36,068 bases of DNA from Opitutia bacterium (GTDB lineage: Bacteria; Verrucomicrobiota; Verrucomicrobiia; Opitutales; Opitutaceae): assembly GCA_947453695.1 (NCBI GenBank), contig CANGHW010000042.1:1-36068 (forward strand). Direction: 5' to 3'. Below are positions 22,112 through 30,991 of this stretch, one piece after another. The notes beneath the pieces are model-generated. The model saw nothing but the letters and a program-made list of their open reading frames with translations, had not been told where the DNA came from and made no database searches. Positions within the stretch are counted from its first letter, which is position 1. Every line of letters begins with the position of its first letter. The position numbers were made by a program, and so were the translations under genes.

Positions 22112-22843
22112 CTACGGCCCGATGGTGATCCGATAGAATCCGGGAGCCAATCGATCCCCCAATCGGAGCGTCCGAGACAGGTAGCTGGCAAAGAATCCAT
22201 CCACCTCGTCACTCCCCGATCGCACCGAGAGGACCAGAGGGCCCAACAATCCGGCAGCGTCGACCGCGGCAAGAAACTCCAAAGGCTGCCAGGTGCCGGT
22301 GGTCGGCGGTCCTTCACTCAAGCCGTTCTTCCACACCGAGCGCCCGGACCGGGTCGCAATAACATTAACATACCCTTTCCTCGCTTCCGAGGTCGGGATC
22401 TGCGCATCCGAGCGCCCCAGTCCCACCAGCGGCACGGCCGGAGCATCCGTCGCCACCGCCTCAGCAATGCCTTCCGGCACGGAAACCGGCGAGGGCAGCC
22501 CAAGCTTGAGCTCGTTTTCGCGAAAGCTCCACTTGGGGGTATCATAGCCCTGAAACTTCCCTCCGGCCTCCGGCGGCGCGATGATCCGCTGGGTCGCGTT
22601 CCACTTCGTCGGCAAGAAGAGCGGCGTTGGATCCAGTAGCACCGCCTCGTCATTGACGACCGAATCGTGCGCGCTGATGAGTGTGACCTGCCGCTGAGGC
22701 GCCTTCTCCAGTCCGACTGAGTCCGGGCTCACCACCGGCCCGCGGAAAAGTGCCAGCATAGCGACTCCCACCACGGCTGCTCCCGTAGCTGCACCCAGCC
22801 ATCTGCGTTTGTCCTTTTTCGCCAGATCCGGCACGGCTATCAA
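22112..22843 (-). CDS. Single-span inner-membrane protein in the TonB position of an ExbBD operon
   Basis: The 243-residue product has a basic N-terminus, one transmembrane helix at about residues 16-33 and a periplasmic domain of about 210 residues. The periplasmic part has a proline-containing linker (VVSPDSVGLEKAPQRQ...) and a C-terminal region with strands such as GYVNVIATRSG and GFYRITIGP. The topology and its place directly after exbD suggest a TonB-like energy transducer, but I do not see the classical TonB C-terminal motif or a Pro-Lys/Pro-Glu repeat, so this is inference from context. It overlaps the exbD-like gene by 4 nt (ATGA) and is the last gene of the operon. Confidence 0.75.
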   Translation of the reverse strand: MIAVPDLAKKDKRRWLGAATGAAVVGVAMLALFRGPVVSPDSVGLEKAPQRQVTLISAHDSVVNDEAVLLDPTPLFLPTKWNATQRIIAPPEAGGKFQGYDTPKWSFRENELKLGLPSPVSVPEGIAEAVATDAPAVPLVGLGRSDAQIPTSEARKGYVNVIATRSGRSVWKNGLSEGPPTTGTWQPLEFLAAVDAAGLLGPLVLSVRSGSDEVDGFFASYLSRTLRLGDRLAPGFYRITIGP

Positions 22844-23289
22844 CGCCTCCCGTCGGTTTTAGTCGCCGGCTCCTGTGCCCCCATTTGCACATGCACAAAA
22901 CCGGCGGCAAACGCGGCACTGGCGATCTCGGTAAAATCCGTCGTTGGCACACCCGCCCCGACGAGCACCAGCAAGGAGGGGCGCTTCGTCGTTTTTGCCT
23001 CCCGCACCAACCAAGCCCGGAGATCGCGCGCGTTGATGGAACCCTCATCCACCAAAATCAGGTCGGAGCGCACCACGCTGATGCGGTGGGTCGTCAGCGC
23101 GGCTCCGCTCACTGCACCTGCCACTGTCGGGACTTGGAAGTTTAGCCCCAAGCCGGGCGCCAGCACAAACCGCGAGCCAAACAAAAAAAAGAAGAGCACA
23201 ATCAGCCCGCCGTTCACGAAGAAGAGCCAATCCAAGCTGCGCGGCTCCGGGCGCAGGCGTGACGCGAGATCGAGCGGTCGGGTGATCAT
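22840..23289 (-). CDS. ExbD/TolR-family biopolymer transport protein
   Basis: Partner of the ExbB/TolQ proton channel, anchored by one helix with a periplasmic domain. The 149-residue product has a short cytoplasmic N-terminus and a helix at about residues 21-38 directly preceded by Asp20 (RSLDWLFFVNGGLIV), the position of the proton-carrying Asp in ExbD/TolR. It then has a periplasmic beta/alpha domain with VRSDLILVDEGSINARDLRAW and LVLVGAGVPTTDFTEIASAA, which follow the ExbD pattern. It begins 11 nt after exbB and overlaps the next gene by 4 nt. Confidence 0.85.
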   Translation of the reverse strand: MITRPLDLASRLRPEPRSLDWLFFVNGGLIVLFFFLFGSRFVLAPGLGLNFQVPTVAGAVSGAALTTHRISVVRSDLILVDEGSINARDLRAWLVREAKTTKRPSLLVLVGAGVPTTDFTEIASAAFAAGFVHVQMGAQEPATKTDGRR

Positions 23290-23300
23290 GACGTCGCGGA

Positions 23301-23963
23301 CTAGCCCTTGGGCTGCTCAGCGGCCGAGGGCGGCTTCGCCGCCCGGTAATCTGTCAGGAGATACTTCATGATCTCGTTCCCGGACCATTCGACATCGCGC
23401 ACGATCGCCCGCACACGACCACTGAGAAAATGATGCGCCAGATGCGCCGGGATGGCCAGCATCAGACTGCCCGAGGTAGCCAGCAGCGCCTGCCACATTC
23501 CACCGGAGAGTGCGCTGGCCGTCGCATAGTTGCCGCCTTTCTCAAAGGCCAAGAACGTCCCGATCATCCCCAGCAGGGTTCCGAGTAAGCCCACCAGCGG
23601 AGCCACTTGCGCCACCGCCGCGATGGCCCCCAACCGCCGCTCGAGAGCCGGCAATTCCACCACTGCCGCTTCTTGCACGTGGAAGCGCATTGCTTCGGGC
23701 TGATCCTCGGCATGCAGCAAAGCCGCCTTCACCACCGCGGCCACCGGGCCGGGGGTCTCTTCACAGACGGTGAGCGCCTCCACCAAGCGCCGTTTCGCGA
23801 GGATGTTTTTGATCCCATCGACAAACGCCTTGGCGCGAATCTGCCCGCGGTGCAGGTAGAGCACCCGCTCGATAAACAGCACGAGGCCCAGCAAACCGAG
23901 CGCGAGCAACACCCACATCATGGGGCCGCCCTTGGCGAATAGGCTCAAATCAAATACGGACAT
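23301..23963 (-). CDS. ExbB/TolQ/MotA-family proton channel protein
   Basis: Inner-membrane proton channel subunit that energises envelope machines such as TonB or Tol. The 220-residue product has three predicted transmembrane helices: about residues 15-37, 113-140 (AQVAPLVGLLGTLLGMIGTF, the family signature) and 154-180 (GGMWQALLATSGSLMLAIPA). A cytoplasmic loop lies between the first and second. Length and topology fit ExbB. It is 60 nt downstream of the large TPR protein and 11 nt before the exbD-like gene. Whether the set serves TonB- or Tol-type work cannot be told from sequence alone. Confidence 0.92.
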   Translation of the reverse strand: MSVFDLSLFAKGGPMMWVLLALGLLGLVLFIERVLYLHRGQIRAKAFVDGIKNILAKRRLVEALTVCEETPGPVAAVVKAALLHAEDQPEAMRFHVQEAAVVELPALERRLGAIAAVAQVAPLVGLLGTLLGMIGTFLAFEKGGNYATASALSGGMWQALLATSGSLMLAIPAHLAHHFLSGRVRAIVRDVEWSGNEIMKYLLTDYRAAKPPSAAEQPKG

Positions 23964-24023
23964 CGTGAGACGTAGGTTAGAGTTGTTTCACCGCGGCGCG
24001 TAAATGCGAAACACTGCGCCGCC

Positions 24024-26690
24024 TCACGGCTTGGCCTCCGGCAAACCGAAGCGCGCCAGCTTGCCCTTGGCCAGCGCCTCGCCCCAACCGAGATTGGACC
24101 GCAAGAGCATCCGCCAGGCCTCCTTGGCCTCCTCCAGTTTCTCGCGTTGTTCAAACACTTCCCCGGCCCGATACAGCGTGCGCGCCATCCAGTAGCGGCC
24201 CTTCGACTCCAGCTCGCCGACGCGTTTCGGGTCGGCGAGAAAGGCCCGGATGACGTCGTTCCACCAGACTTCCAGGGCTTTCGCCGGATCATTCCGCCGC
24301 ACCCAGAGTTCGCCCAAATTGTAGCCCGCCTCGACGCGCACATCCACCGACGCATCGACCCGGTCCCGCAAATGCTCGAAGAGCGTTTGCGCACTCGCAA
24401 AGTGCGTGGGATCGCCCGAGGACTGCGCGTTGTGACACTGCGCGAGCGCGAGCTGGGCGAGGATCAGGTTTTCCTGTGACGCCGGCTTGTTTAACAGGTC
24501 CTCGTAGGCGCGCTGGGCGGCCGGCAAATCATTTAGATTCCGCAAGAGGTCTCCCTGCTTCAGTCGCGCCGGGAAGAGCAGATCGCTCTGCGGATACTTG
24601 CTCACCAAATCCTCAATCAAGCGGTTAGCCTCGCGGTAGTTCGCATCCTGCCCTCTTCGCTCCGCTTGGAGCGCCGCCTGATACAAAGCATACGGCGCCA
24701 AATCGCTCTTGGGAAACTCATCCGCGAGGCGCGTGAGGAGCTTCTGGGCTTCGACCGGCTTGTCCTGTGGTGGACGCGAGTAGTAGCCCGCTTCCACGAG
24801 ATAACTTTGCACTGCCGCACCCGCTTTCGGAAAATCCACGCGCACTTTTTGCAACGTCTTCAACGCTTCCGCCTCGCGTCCCAGCATAAAGGCCGCCTCA
24901 GCCTTCGCCAGCGCCGCCGTGCTCGCGATATCATCGCGCAATTCCGCGCTCAGGCCCGTCAGCAGCGGCGCCATCTCGTCGACTAGTTTGATCGTCCGTT
25001 CGGGGTCGCCCGCATCCGCCGCCAGCCGCGCCTGGAGCCAGGCCATCCGCGCTTGGAGTTCGCCCGGCAATTCACCTCCGCCCTCGGCGCGTTTCTCGGC
25101 GAGGAGTTTATTGACGCGCGCATACGCCTGCCGCACGCCGGCCGGGCCTTGCAGCTGCAGGGTGCGCGCGAGGTTCCACTCGGCGCGCCAGCGGTTCTCG
25201 AGGTCAAACGCGGGATCCTTGGCCAATTCATCCAAGAGGGGCTGCGCCGCCTCGGTCGCCCCGGCTTTGATTTCCGCCAGCACGCGCTGGAACATCAGGT
25301 TACCCGGCGGCACGCCTTCCGGCCGCTCTTTCAACGCCGCCGCGTAGGCGTCCGCCGCGCTGCGGAAATCCCCTGCATCCCCTGCGCGAAACCACGCCTC
25401 GGCCTCCAGCACCACCAGCTCGGCCCGGGCCTGCGCCGCGCCCGCCGCCGCGCCCCGTGGCGTGCCGGGGGCGAGTTCGGCGCGCGCCTTGCGGGCATTG
25501 TCTGCCGCCGCCCGATACCGGCGCTGTTCCCACGCCGAGGCCGTCAACACCCCGAGGGCCTGCAGCTTAAAGGGAGACCCCGGATATTCTTCGAGCAGCT
25601 TGCGCACATCGCGCTCGGCCTGCGCGTAGTCCTTTTCCGCCAGCGCCACTTGGCCGCGCACGAGGAGGAGACTTTCCAAAATCGGATGCTTCGTCGGCGC
25701 GTCGATCAGCTTGTTCAGCTCCGCACGAAACACCCCGCGCACCACCTCGGTCCGCGCTTCCCGCGCGAGGAGTTGCAGGGCCACGCGTTGCCGCTCGGGA
25801 TTCACGCCGTTGGCCACGATCTGGTTCAGGGCGAGCCGCCCTACCCCACCCGGCGCCTTGTCCGCGATCAGCCCGATCAACAGTCGAAACTCGTCTCCAC
25901 TCGCGCGCTCCTGCGGCAGGAGCGCCAACAAGGCTTCCTGCAGCAGCGCCACGGCTTCCGCCGTGCGCCCGTCCATGTGCAGCATCGCCGCATAGTTTTT
26001 CGCGTTGCCGTAGCCGAGCACCCGGCCGCGGTTGAGTTCATACGTGGCCTTGGCCTGACGCAGGGCCGCCTCGGTCGGTTTGCCCAGCGCCAGCCGCACT
26101 TGCTCACCGGCGAGTTGGAAGCGCGCCCGCGCCAGCTCGTTCGCCGCTGACCGTTCCGCCTTTAGGTAAAACTCGTTGGCCTTCGTCACATCCTGCACCG
26201 GGGCGAGATCGTAGAGCGCACCTTGTAAGAACGACGCCCACGCCGCATCCGCCGACGTCAGTTCCTCCGGCCGGATCGCCGCCAACGCCGCCCGCGCCAC
26301 GTCCACCTTGCGCAGCTGCACGGCCGCCAGGCCCGTCCGTAGTTGCCACGCCGAGCCGCGCAGGCCCACGAATCCTTGCAACGCCTTCTCCGCTTCCGCG
26401 GGCTGGCCGTCTTCCAGGAGCGCCGTCACGAGCGCCAGCGTGAGCCCCGCCTGATCCGCCCCCGGCACCGCCAGCAATTGCCGGTAGATCCCCGCCGCCA
26501 CCGAGGGAAAGCCCAGTTCGAGGGCCCGCTGCGCCGAGGCCAACGTGACCGCCCCGCCGCCCGGCGAGACCGCGGGCTCCGCCGTCCGCACCAGCGGGGC
26601 CGGGGGATTCAACGGTTCCTGCGCCCACACGCCGCCCGTCGCCGCGACGCACGACCATACTGTGATTAAGGGGAGCTTACGAAAACGCAT
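24024..26690 (-). CDS. Large exported TPR-repeat protein, first gene of the ExbBD operon
   Basis: The 888-residue product starts MRFRKLPLITVWSCVAATGG and has a Sec signal peptide with a VWA-Q cleavage site at about residue 23. The rest is a long alpha-helical solenoid of tetratricopeptide-type repeats; segments such as YAQAERDVRKLLEEYPGSPF and ANRLIEDLVSKYPQSDLLF show the A-x-x-L-x-x-L-x-x-x-P spacing. A periplasmic scaffold or cargo-handling role with the ExbB/ExbD motor is inferred from context. An in-frame TTG 12 codons upstream is possible, but the ATG at 26690 starts the signal peptide cleanly. It is divergent from lemA across a 133-nt gap. Confidence 0.88.
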   Translation of the reverse strand: MRFRKLPLITVWSCVAATGGVWAQEPLNPPAPLVRTAEPAVSPGGGAVTLASAQRALELGFPSVAAGIYRQLLAVPGADQAGLTLALVTALLEDGQPAEAEKALQGFVGLRGSAWQLRTGLAAVQLRKVDVARAALAAIRPEELTSADAAWASFLQGALYDLAPVQDVTKANEFYLKAERSAANELARARFQLAGEQVRLALGKPTEAALRQAKATYELNRGRVLGYGNAKNYAAMLHMDGRTAEAVALLQEALLALLPQERASGDEFRLLIGLIADKAPGGVGRLALNQIVANGVNPERQRVALQLLAREARTEVVRGVFRAELNKLIDAPTKHPILESLLLVRGQVALAEKDYAQAERDVRKLLEEYPGSPFKLQALGVLTASAWEQRRYRAAADNARKARAELAPGTPRGAAAGAAQARAELVVLEAEAWFRAGDAGDFRSAADAYAAALKERPEGVPPGNLMFQRVLAEIKAGATEAAQPLLDELAKDPAFDLENRWRAEWNLARTLQLQGPAGVRQAYARVNKLLAEKRAEGGGELPGELQARMAWLQARLAADAGDPERTIKLVDEMAPLLTGLSAELRDDIASTAALAKAEAAFMLGREAEALKTLQKVRVDFPKAGAAVQSYLVEAGYYSRPPQDKPVEAQKLLTRLADEFPKSDLAPYALYQAALQAERRGQDANYREANRLIEDLVSKYPQSDLLFPARLKQGDLLRNLNDLPAAQRAYEDLLNKPASQENLILAQLALAQCHNAQSSGDPTHFASAQTLFEHLRDRVDASVDVRVEAGYNLGELWVRRNDPAKALEVWWNDVIRAFLADPKRVGELESKGRYWMARTLYRAGEVFEQREKLEEAKEAWRMLLRSNLGWGEALAKGKLARFGLPEAKP

Positions 26691-26823
26691 GGGACCCGCC
26701 GACGTTGTTATCCACCATGGAAACAATCAACCGCGTTGTAACCAGTTCCCACTCGCGCCAAAAAGTTCCCGCCCTACAGTCCGCCTTCGTTCAGCCCTCC
26801 TTCTTCCACGTTCCCTTTCCACC
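26691..26823. promoter_or_regulatory. Divergent promoter region between the TPR operon and lemA
   Basis: A 133-nt region must hold promoters for both directions. On the minus strand TTGGCG and TACAAC occur 15 nt apart (about 26776-26750), a weak candidate for the TPR operon. On the plus strand a TACAGT (about 26775) could be a -10 for lemA but lacks a clear -35 box. The end before lemA is pyrimidine-rich, and no Shine-Dalgarno is seen before its ATG. Low confidence in exact elements. Confidence 0.25.
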
Positions 26824-27426
26824 ATGACCACCGCCCTCATCATCCTCGGCGTCCTCGCCGCCCTCGTCGTCATTGCCGGCCTCTGGGTTGCCGGCCTCTA
26901 CAACAAGCTCGTCGAGCTGCGCAACCGCTTCAAAAACGCCTTCAGCCAGATCGACGTCCAGTTGAAGCGCCGCTACGACCTCATCCCCAATCTCGTCGAG
27001 GTCGCCAAGGGCTACATGAAGCACGAGAGCACCACGCTCGAAGCCGTCATTAAGGCCCGCAACATCGCCGCCGCCGCCGCTCAAGCCGTCGCGTCCAATC
27101 CCGCCGACGCCAACGCCATGAAAGGCCTGATGTCCGCCGAAGCCGGCCTCGGTGGTGCCCTCAGCCGCCTCATGGTCGTCTCCGAGCAATACCCCGACCT
27201 GAAGGCCAATACCAACATGCTCCAGCTCACCGAGGAGCTGACCTCGACCGAGAACAAGATCTCCTTCGCCCGGCAGGCCTACAACGACAGCGTCATGGTC
27301 TACAACACCACCCGCGAGACGTTCCCGACCGTGATCTTCGCCGGCATGTTCAGCTTCCTCCCCGCCGAGCTCTTCAAGATCGACGACCCGACCGAGCGCA
27401 ACGCGCCGAAGGTGAGCTTTAACTAA
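26824..27426 (+). CDS. lemA: LemA family protein
   Basis: The 200-residue product starts MTTALIILGVLAALVVIAGL, a single N-terminal transmembrane helix (about residues 3-25). The LemA core follows, with YNKLVELRNRFKNAFSQIDV, LKRRYDLIPNLVEVAKGYM and the C-terminal ARQAYNDSVMVYNTTRETFP. The family forms an extended helical bundle outside or under the membrane, and its biochemical role is poorly known; it often neighbours M48 proteases, as here. A much longer upstream in-frame reading exists but covers the divergent promoter region, and the ATG at 26824 matches the family start. Confidence 0.95.
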   Translation: MTTALIILGVLAALVVIAGLWVAGLYNKLVELRNRFKNAFSQIDVQLKRRYDLIPNLVEVAKGYMKHESTTLEAVIKARNIAAAAAQAVASNPADANAMKGLMSAEAGLGGALSRLMVVSEQYPDLKANTNMLQLTEELTSTENKISFARQAYNDSVMVYNTTRETFPTVIFAGMFSFLPAELFKIDDPTERNAPKVSFN

Positions 27427-27441
27427 AGTAACTCCCTCGCC

Positions 27442-27945
27442 TTGGCTCTTGAGGAAAAAAACGGCCTACCACCAGGCATCAGCCGAAATCGCGATTTTCG
27501 CGCTTCGTTCGCTTCAATCAATGAGGCATTTTGCTTCAGACAAAAATTTCGACTGAACGTGCAGCTTGCCGCATGGGCGGCGTTCATCATCGGAATTTTC
27601 GCCTCTCTTGTTTCGGGTCGCTCAAGTGCGGCCCGCGTTCAAATCTCCTTTTTCTCCGATTTGATCGCCTTCGTAGGCCTATTGATCGGCATACTTCTGA
27701 TATTTCTTCCTCGGCGTCAGCCTTGCGCAAAGTGCCGGAAGAACGTTGAGAGCAATTGGAAACTTTATTGCAGCGAATGTGGTTCGGGAAACGTCGATCA
27801 TCCTAAGTTTTTTTCACTCAAGCTAGCTCCGAAATGTCGCTCATGTGATCGCGAACCCAGTTGGAGTGGCAAAGCCATCCTGCGTTGCCACAAAGTTCGC
27901 TTCTGCACCCACTGTGGTGCTTACCTGAGCACCAACGGCGTCTAG
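27442..27945 (+). CDS. Two-span membrane protein with paired zinc ribbons, low GC, unknown function
   Basis: Lies between lemA and the M48 protease. The 167-residue product has two hydrophobic segments (about residues 41-58 and 71-90) followed by a cysteine-rich C-terminal half. C95/C98 with C110/C113 form one zinc-ribbon-like CxxC...CxxC pair, and C132/C135 with C155/C158 a second, with an extra C149. The start is uncertain: the TTG at 27442 is the first possible, a GTG at 27559 just before the first helix is an alternative, and neither has a Shine-Dalgarno; no in-frame ATG exists. Base composition is near 50% GC against about 68% in the neighbours, which suggests a recent insertion into a lemA-htpX pair. 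The function is not recognised. Confidence 0.7.
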   Translation: MALEEKNGLPPGISRNRDFRASFASINEAFCFRQKFRLNVQLAAWAAFIIGIFASLVSGRSSAARVQISFFSDLIAFVGLLIGILLIFLPRRQPCAKCRKNVESNWKLYCSECGSGNVDHPKFFSLKLAPKCRSCDREPSWSGKAILRCHKVRFCTHCGAYLSTNGV

Positions 27946-27957
27946 CCTTTTCAAGCG

Positions 27958-29946
27958 ATGGATTTCTTCGAAGCCCAAGCCCGCGCCAAGCAGCGCACCT
28001 CGCGTCTCGTCGCGCTCTTTGCCGTCGCCGTCCTCGGCACGGTGCTGGCGGGCTACGTGGCCACGGTCTTCGCCTTGCGGCAGACACACGATTACCGTCC
28101 GTCGCGCTCCGGCCGCGGCGCCCAGGTCTCCGCTCTCCAGGCTCAACCGCCTTCCTGGTGGCAGCCCCGCCTCTTCCTCGGCGTCTCGATGGCCACGTTC
28201 GCCGTCGTCGGCCTCGCCTCTCTCTATAAGTGGAACGAGTTCTCCGGTGGCGGCTCGGCCGTCGCCGAGAGTGTCGGCGCCCGCCGCGTCGACCCGCACA
28301 CTACCGACACCATGGAGCGCCGCCTCCTCAACGTCGTCGAGGAGATGGCCATCGCCTCCGGCGTCCCCGTGCCCGGCGTCTACATCATGGATGAGGAGCC
28401 GGCCATCAACGCCTTCGCCGCCGGCCTCACCACCAACGACGCCGTCGTCGCCGTCACCCGCGGCACCCTTGAGCGCCTCTCGCGCGACGAGCTTCAGGCC
28501 GTGGTCGGCCACGAGTTCAGCCACATCCTCAATGGCGACATGCGCCTCAACATGCGCCTCACCGCGCTCGTGTTTGGCATCCTCGTCCTCGGTCTCGCCG
28601 GTCGCGGCATTCTCTGGTCCCTGCGTTTTCAAAGCTTCGGCGGCTCCCGCGACCGCGAGGGCAAGAATTCCGGCGGCCTCGTCGTCGCCATCGCCCTCAT
28701 CGGCGTCGCCCTGCTCATCATCGGTTACGTCGGCTACTTCTTCGGGCGCCTGATCCAAGCCGCCGTCTCCCGCCAGCGCGAGTTCCTCGCCGATGCCTCC
28801 GCTGTCCAGTTCACCCGTAACCCCGGCGGCATGACCGGCGCCCTCAAGAAGATCGGCGGCCTCGCCCTCGGCTCCTCCATGCAGTCCAACAAGAGCGGCG
28901 CCATCGGCCACTTCTTCTTTGCGCAGGGCTTCCGCTCCAATTTCGGCGGCCTCTGGGCCACCCATCCTCCACTCGACGAACGCATCCGCGCCATTGATCC
29001 CCAGTTCGACGGCACCATGATCGAGGCCCCCGAGGTCGTCGATGTGGCCCACGAGTCATTTGTCTCCGCCGGTCTCGCGCCCGCCGCCCCCGCCGCGCCG
29101 CATGCCCTGCCCCCGCGCCTTCCCGGCGCCACGCCCTCTTCCGCACTCAATGCCATCGGCGTCCTCTCCCCCGAGCAGATTCTCAATTCCCAACTCCTCC
29201 TCGACTCCACCCCGACCGCGCTCCGCACCGCCGCCCAGACCGCCGCCGGCGCCCAAGTCCTCCTCTTCGCGCTCCTGCTCAACGACGATGCCTCTACCCG
29301 CGCCCGGCAGCGCCAGCTCATCGCCAGCCGCGCCGGCGGTGAGGCCCTCCGCATCCTCGACGAGCTCTCCCCTGCCCTCCGCGATCTGCAGCCCGCGCAC
29401 AAACTCCCGCTGCTCCAGCTCGCGCTCCCCGCGCTGCGCCCGCTCCCGCCCTCCGCGCTCAATCCGTTTCTCGCCACCCTCGACGAGCTCGTTCAGGCCG
29501 ATGGTTGCGTGAGCGCCTTCGAGTTCGCCCTGCAAAAGCTCCTCATCCGTTCGCTCGCCCTCGGCCGCTCCCCCGGCGCCGCCGTCACCCAGATCTACTC
29601 GTTCAACGCTGTCGTCCCCGAGATCTCCGTCGTCCTCTCGGCCATGGCCCACCTCTCGGAAAACGGCACGGTCTCCGCGGCCGAGGCCTTCGCGCTCGGC
29701 GCCGCGCAAATCAAACTCATCGAAGGCGAACTCGAGTTGCTCTCGCCCGCCGAGAGCGACGTCGGCCCGCTCGATCCCGCCCTCGACCGTCTCGCCGTGG
29801 CCAGCCCGGCCATCCGCCAACGCGTCGTCGCCGCCTGCGCCCACATCGCCGGCGCCGATGGCGAGATCCTCGTCCGCGAGGCCGAGCTCCTCCGCGCTAT
29901 CGCCGCCACGCTCGACGTCCCGATGCCACCGCTCGCCGTCGGCTGA
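27958..29946 (+). CDS. HtpX-like M48 family zinc metalloprotease with a TerB-like C-terminal region
   Basis: Membrane-bound metalloprotease, likely involved in membrane protein quality control. The 662-residue product has helices at about residues 17-40 and 72-92, the catalytic zinc motif VVGHEFSHILNGD (HEFSH at 185-189), two more helices at about 203-222 and 241-262, and the third zinc ligand in RQREFLADA (E275). After residue about 355 it continues for some 300 residues beyond a normal HtpX. This part is Ala/Leu-rich and helical and ends with AHIAGADGEILVREAELLRA, which resembles the TerB fold. It starts 12 nt after the zinc-ribbon gene and converges on the LysR gene. Confidence 0.92.
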   Translation: MDFFEAQARAKQRTSRLVALFAVAVLGTVLAGYVATVFALRQTHDYRPSRSGRGAQVSALQAQPPSWWQPRLFLGVSMATFAVVGLASLYKWNEFSGGGSAVAESVGARRVDPHTTDTMERRLLNVVEEMAIASGVPVPGVYIMDEEPAINAFAAGLTTNDAVVAVTRGTLERLSRDELQAVVGHEFSHILNGDMRLNMRLTALVFGILVLGLAGRGILWSLRFQSFGGSRDREGKNSGGLVVAIALIGVALLIIGYVGYFFGRLIQAAVSRQREFLADASAVQFTRNPGGMTGALKKIGGLALGSSMQSNKSGAIGHFFFAQGFRSNFGGLWATHPPLDERIRAIDPQFDGTMIEAPEVVDVAHESFVSAGLAPAAPAAPHALPPRLPGATPSSALNAIGVLSPEQILNSQLLLDSTPTALRTAAQTAAGAQVLLFALLLNDDASTRARQRQLIASRAGGEALRILDELSPALRDLQPAHKLPLLQLALPALRPLPPSALNPFLATLDELVQADGCVSAFEFALQKLLIRSLALGRSPGAAVTQIYSFNAVVPEISVVLSAMAHLSENGTVSAAEAFALGAAQIKLIEGELELLSPAESDVGPLDPALDRLAVASPAIRQRVVAACAHIAGADGEILVREAELLRAIAATLDVPMPPLAVG

Positions 29947-29998
29947 TCCCGTTCGCCGCAGTAGTTAGGACGCGGTGCGGCTCCCGCCCGGGAAATCT

Positions 29999-30901
29999 TC
30001 AGGGTAATTCGTCCGCCAGCGCCCACTCCGGCCACGTATCGCGCGAGTAGCGCTGGATCTCCGCGATCGCCGCGCGCACCAGCTCCGAGGGCTCGCCGCG
30101 CCACAGCAGCCCCATCGTCATCGGCTCAAATCCCTCCAGCGCCAGCGCCCGCACTTCGCGGTGCCGGATCGCCCCGGGGATCGCCAGATTCACGCCGTGA
30201 CCTTCCCCGTTCGCCACGTAGCACGTCACGAGTTCGATCGAGGTGGCCTCCACGGTCTGCGCCCAGGTCACGCCCCGCCGCTTCAGCCCGCGCTGGAAAT
30301 TCTTCATCACGCTCGTCCCCGCCGGCAGCCCCACCAGCGGCTCCGCGATTTTCTTCTGCGCCCAGAGCGTCGCCGCCGCCTTCAGCGGCCATTGCCGGTG
30401 GACCAGCAACACGAGCGGCACGCGCGCGAGCCGTAGTTGCCGGAGCCGCGCCGGCGGCCGCGCATCCACCGGTCCGATCGCCAGATCGATCACGCCTTCC
30501 CGTAGCCACGTCTCGAGCTGCGTCTGATAGCCCGAGCGCATGTTGAGCCGCAGCTTCGGGTGCCGCTCCCGCACGCGTTGCATCACCGTCGGCACATGGT
30601 CGCGTAGGACCAATTCCGATGCGCCGATGCGCAACTCTGGTTTCGACCCCGCGCGCAATTCCCCCGCCACGCCCTCGAGCCCCTCGAAGAAGGGCCGCAC
30701 GTGCGCAAACAACTTTTCCCCCGCCGCCGTCAGGCGAAACGGCGTGCGCTCAAAGAGCCGCGCCCCGGCATTCTCCTCCAGCGCGCTCATCTGCCCACTC
30801 ACCGCCGGCTGCTGGATGCCGTAGGGGATGTGCCGCACCGCCGCGCTGATGCCGCCGTGCTTGGCCACATAGTAGAACAACTCGAGGTGGTGGACGTTCA
30901 T
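29999..30901 (-). CDS. LysR-family transcriptional regulator
   Basis: The 300-residue product starts MNVHHLELFYYVAKHGGISA, the usual LysR winged-helix N-terminus (HTH roughly residues 5-60, with QPAVSGQMSALEENAGARLF). A linker and a periplasmic-binding-protein-like effector domain follow (LRIGASELVLRDHVPTVMQR, then DLAIGPVDARPPARL). An in-frame ATG 30 codons upstream adds only a Gly-rich stretch without homology, so the start at 30901 is preferred. It is divergent from the CarF-like desaturase at 31061, 159 nt away, the classical layout for a LysR regulator and its target. The inducer is unknown. Confidence 0.93.
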   Translation of the reverse strand: MNVHHLELFYYVAKHGGISAAVRHIPYGIQQPAVSGQMSALEENAGARLFERTPFRLTAAGEKLFAHVRPFFEGLEGVAGELRAGSKPELRIGASELVLRDHVPTVMQRVRERHPKLRLNMRSGYQTQLETWLREGVIDLAIGPVDARPPARLRQLRLARVPLVLLVHRQWPLKAAATLWAQKKIAEPLVGLPAGTSVMKNFQRGLKRRGVTWAQTVEATSIELVTCYVANGEGHGVNLAIPGAIRHREVRALALEGFEPMTMGLLWRGEPSELVRAAIAEIQRYSRDTWPEWALADELP

Positions 30902-30991
30902 CGCGCTACGCCCCCGAGCACACGCGCCCGGCCCGCCAAGGCAACGTTCTTCCCCGCCGCCCCCATCGTAAATCCCGATACCCTCCATCAA

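Noticed and set aside
26545..26823. Upstream in-frame extension of LemA by 93 codons
   Set aside because: It covers the divergent promoter region and the start of the TPR gene; the ATG at 26824 begins the expected membrane anchor.
28844..29844. Minus-strand frames within the M48 protease gene
   Set aside because: They are shadows of a high-GC gene with clear protease motifs; low-complexity Arg/Gly/Asp content, no start signals.
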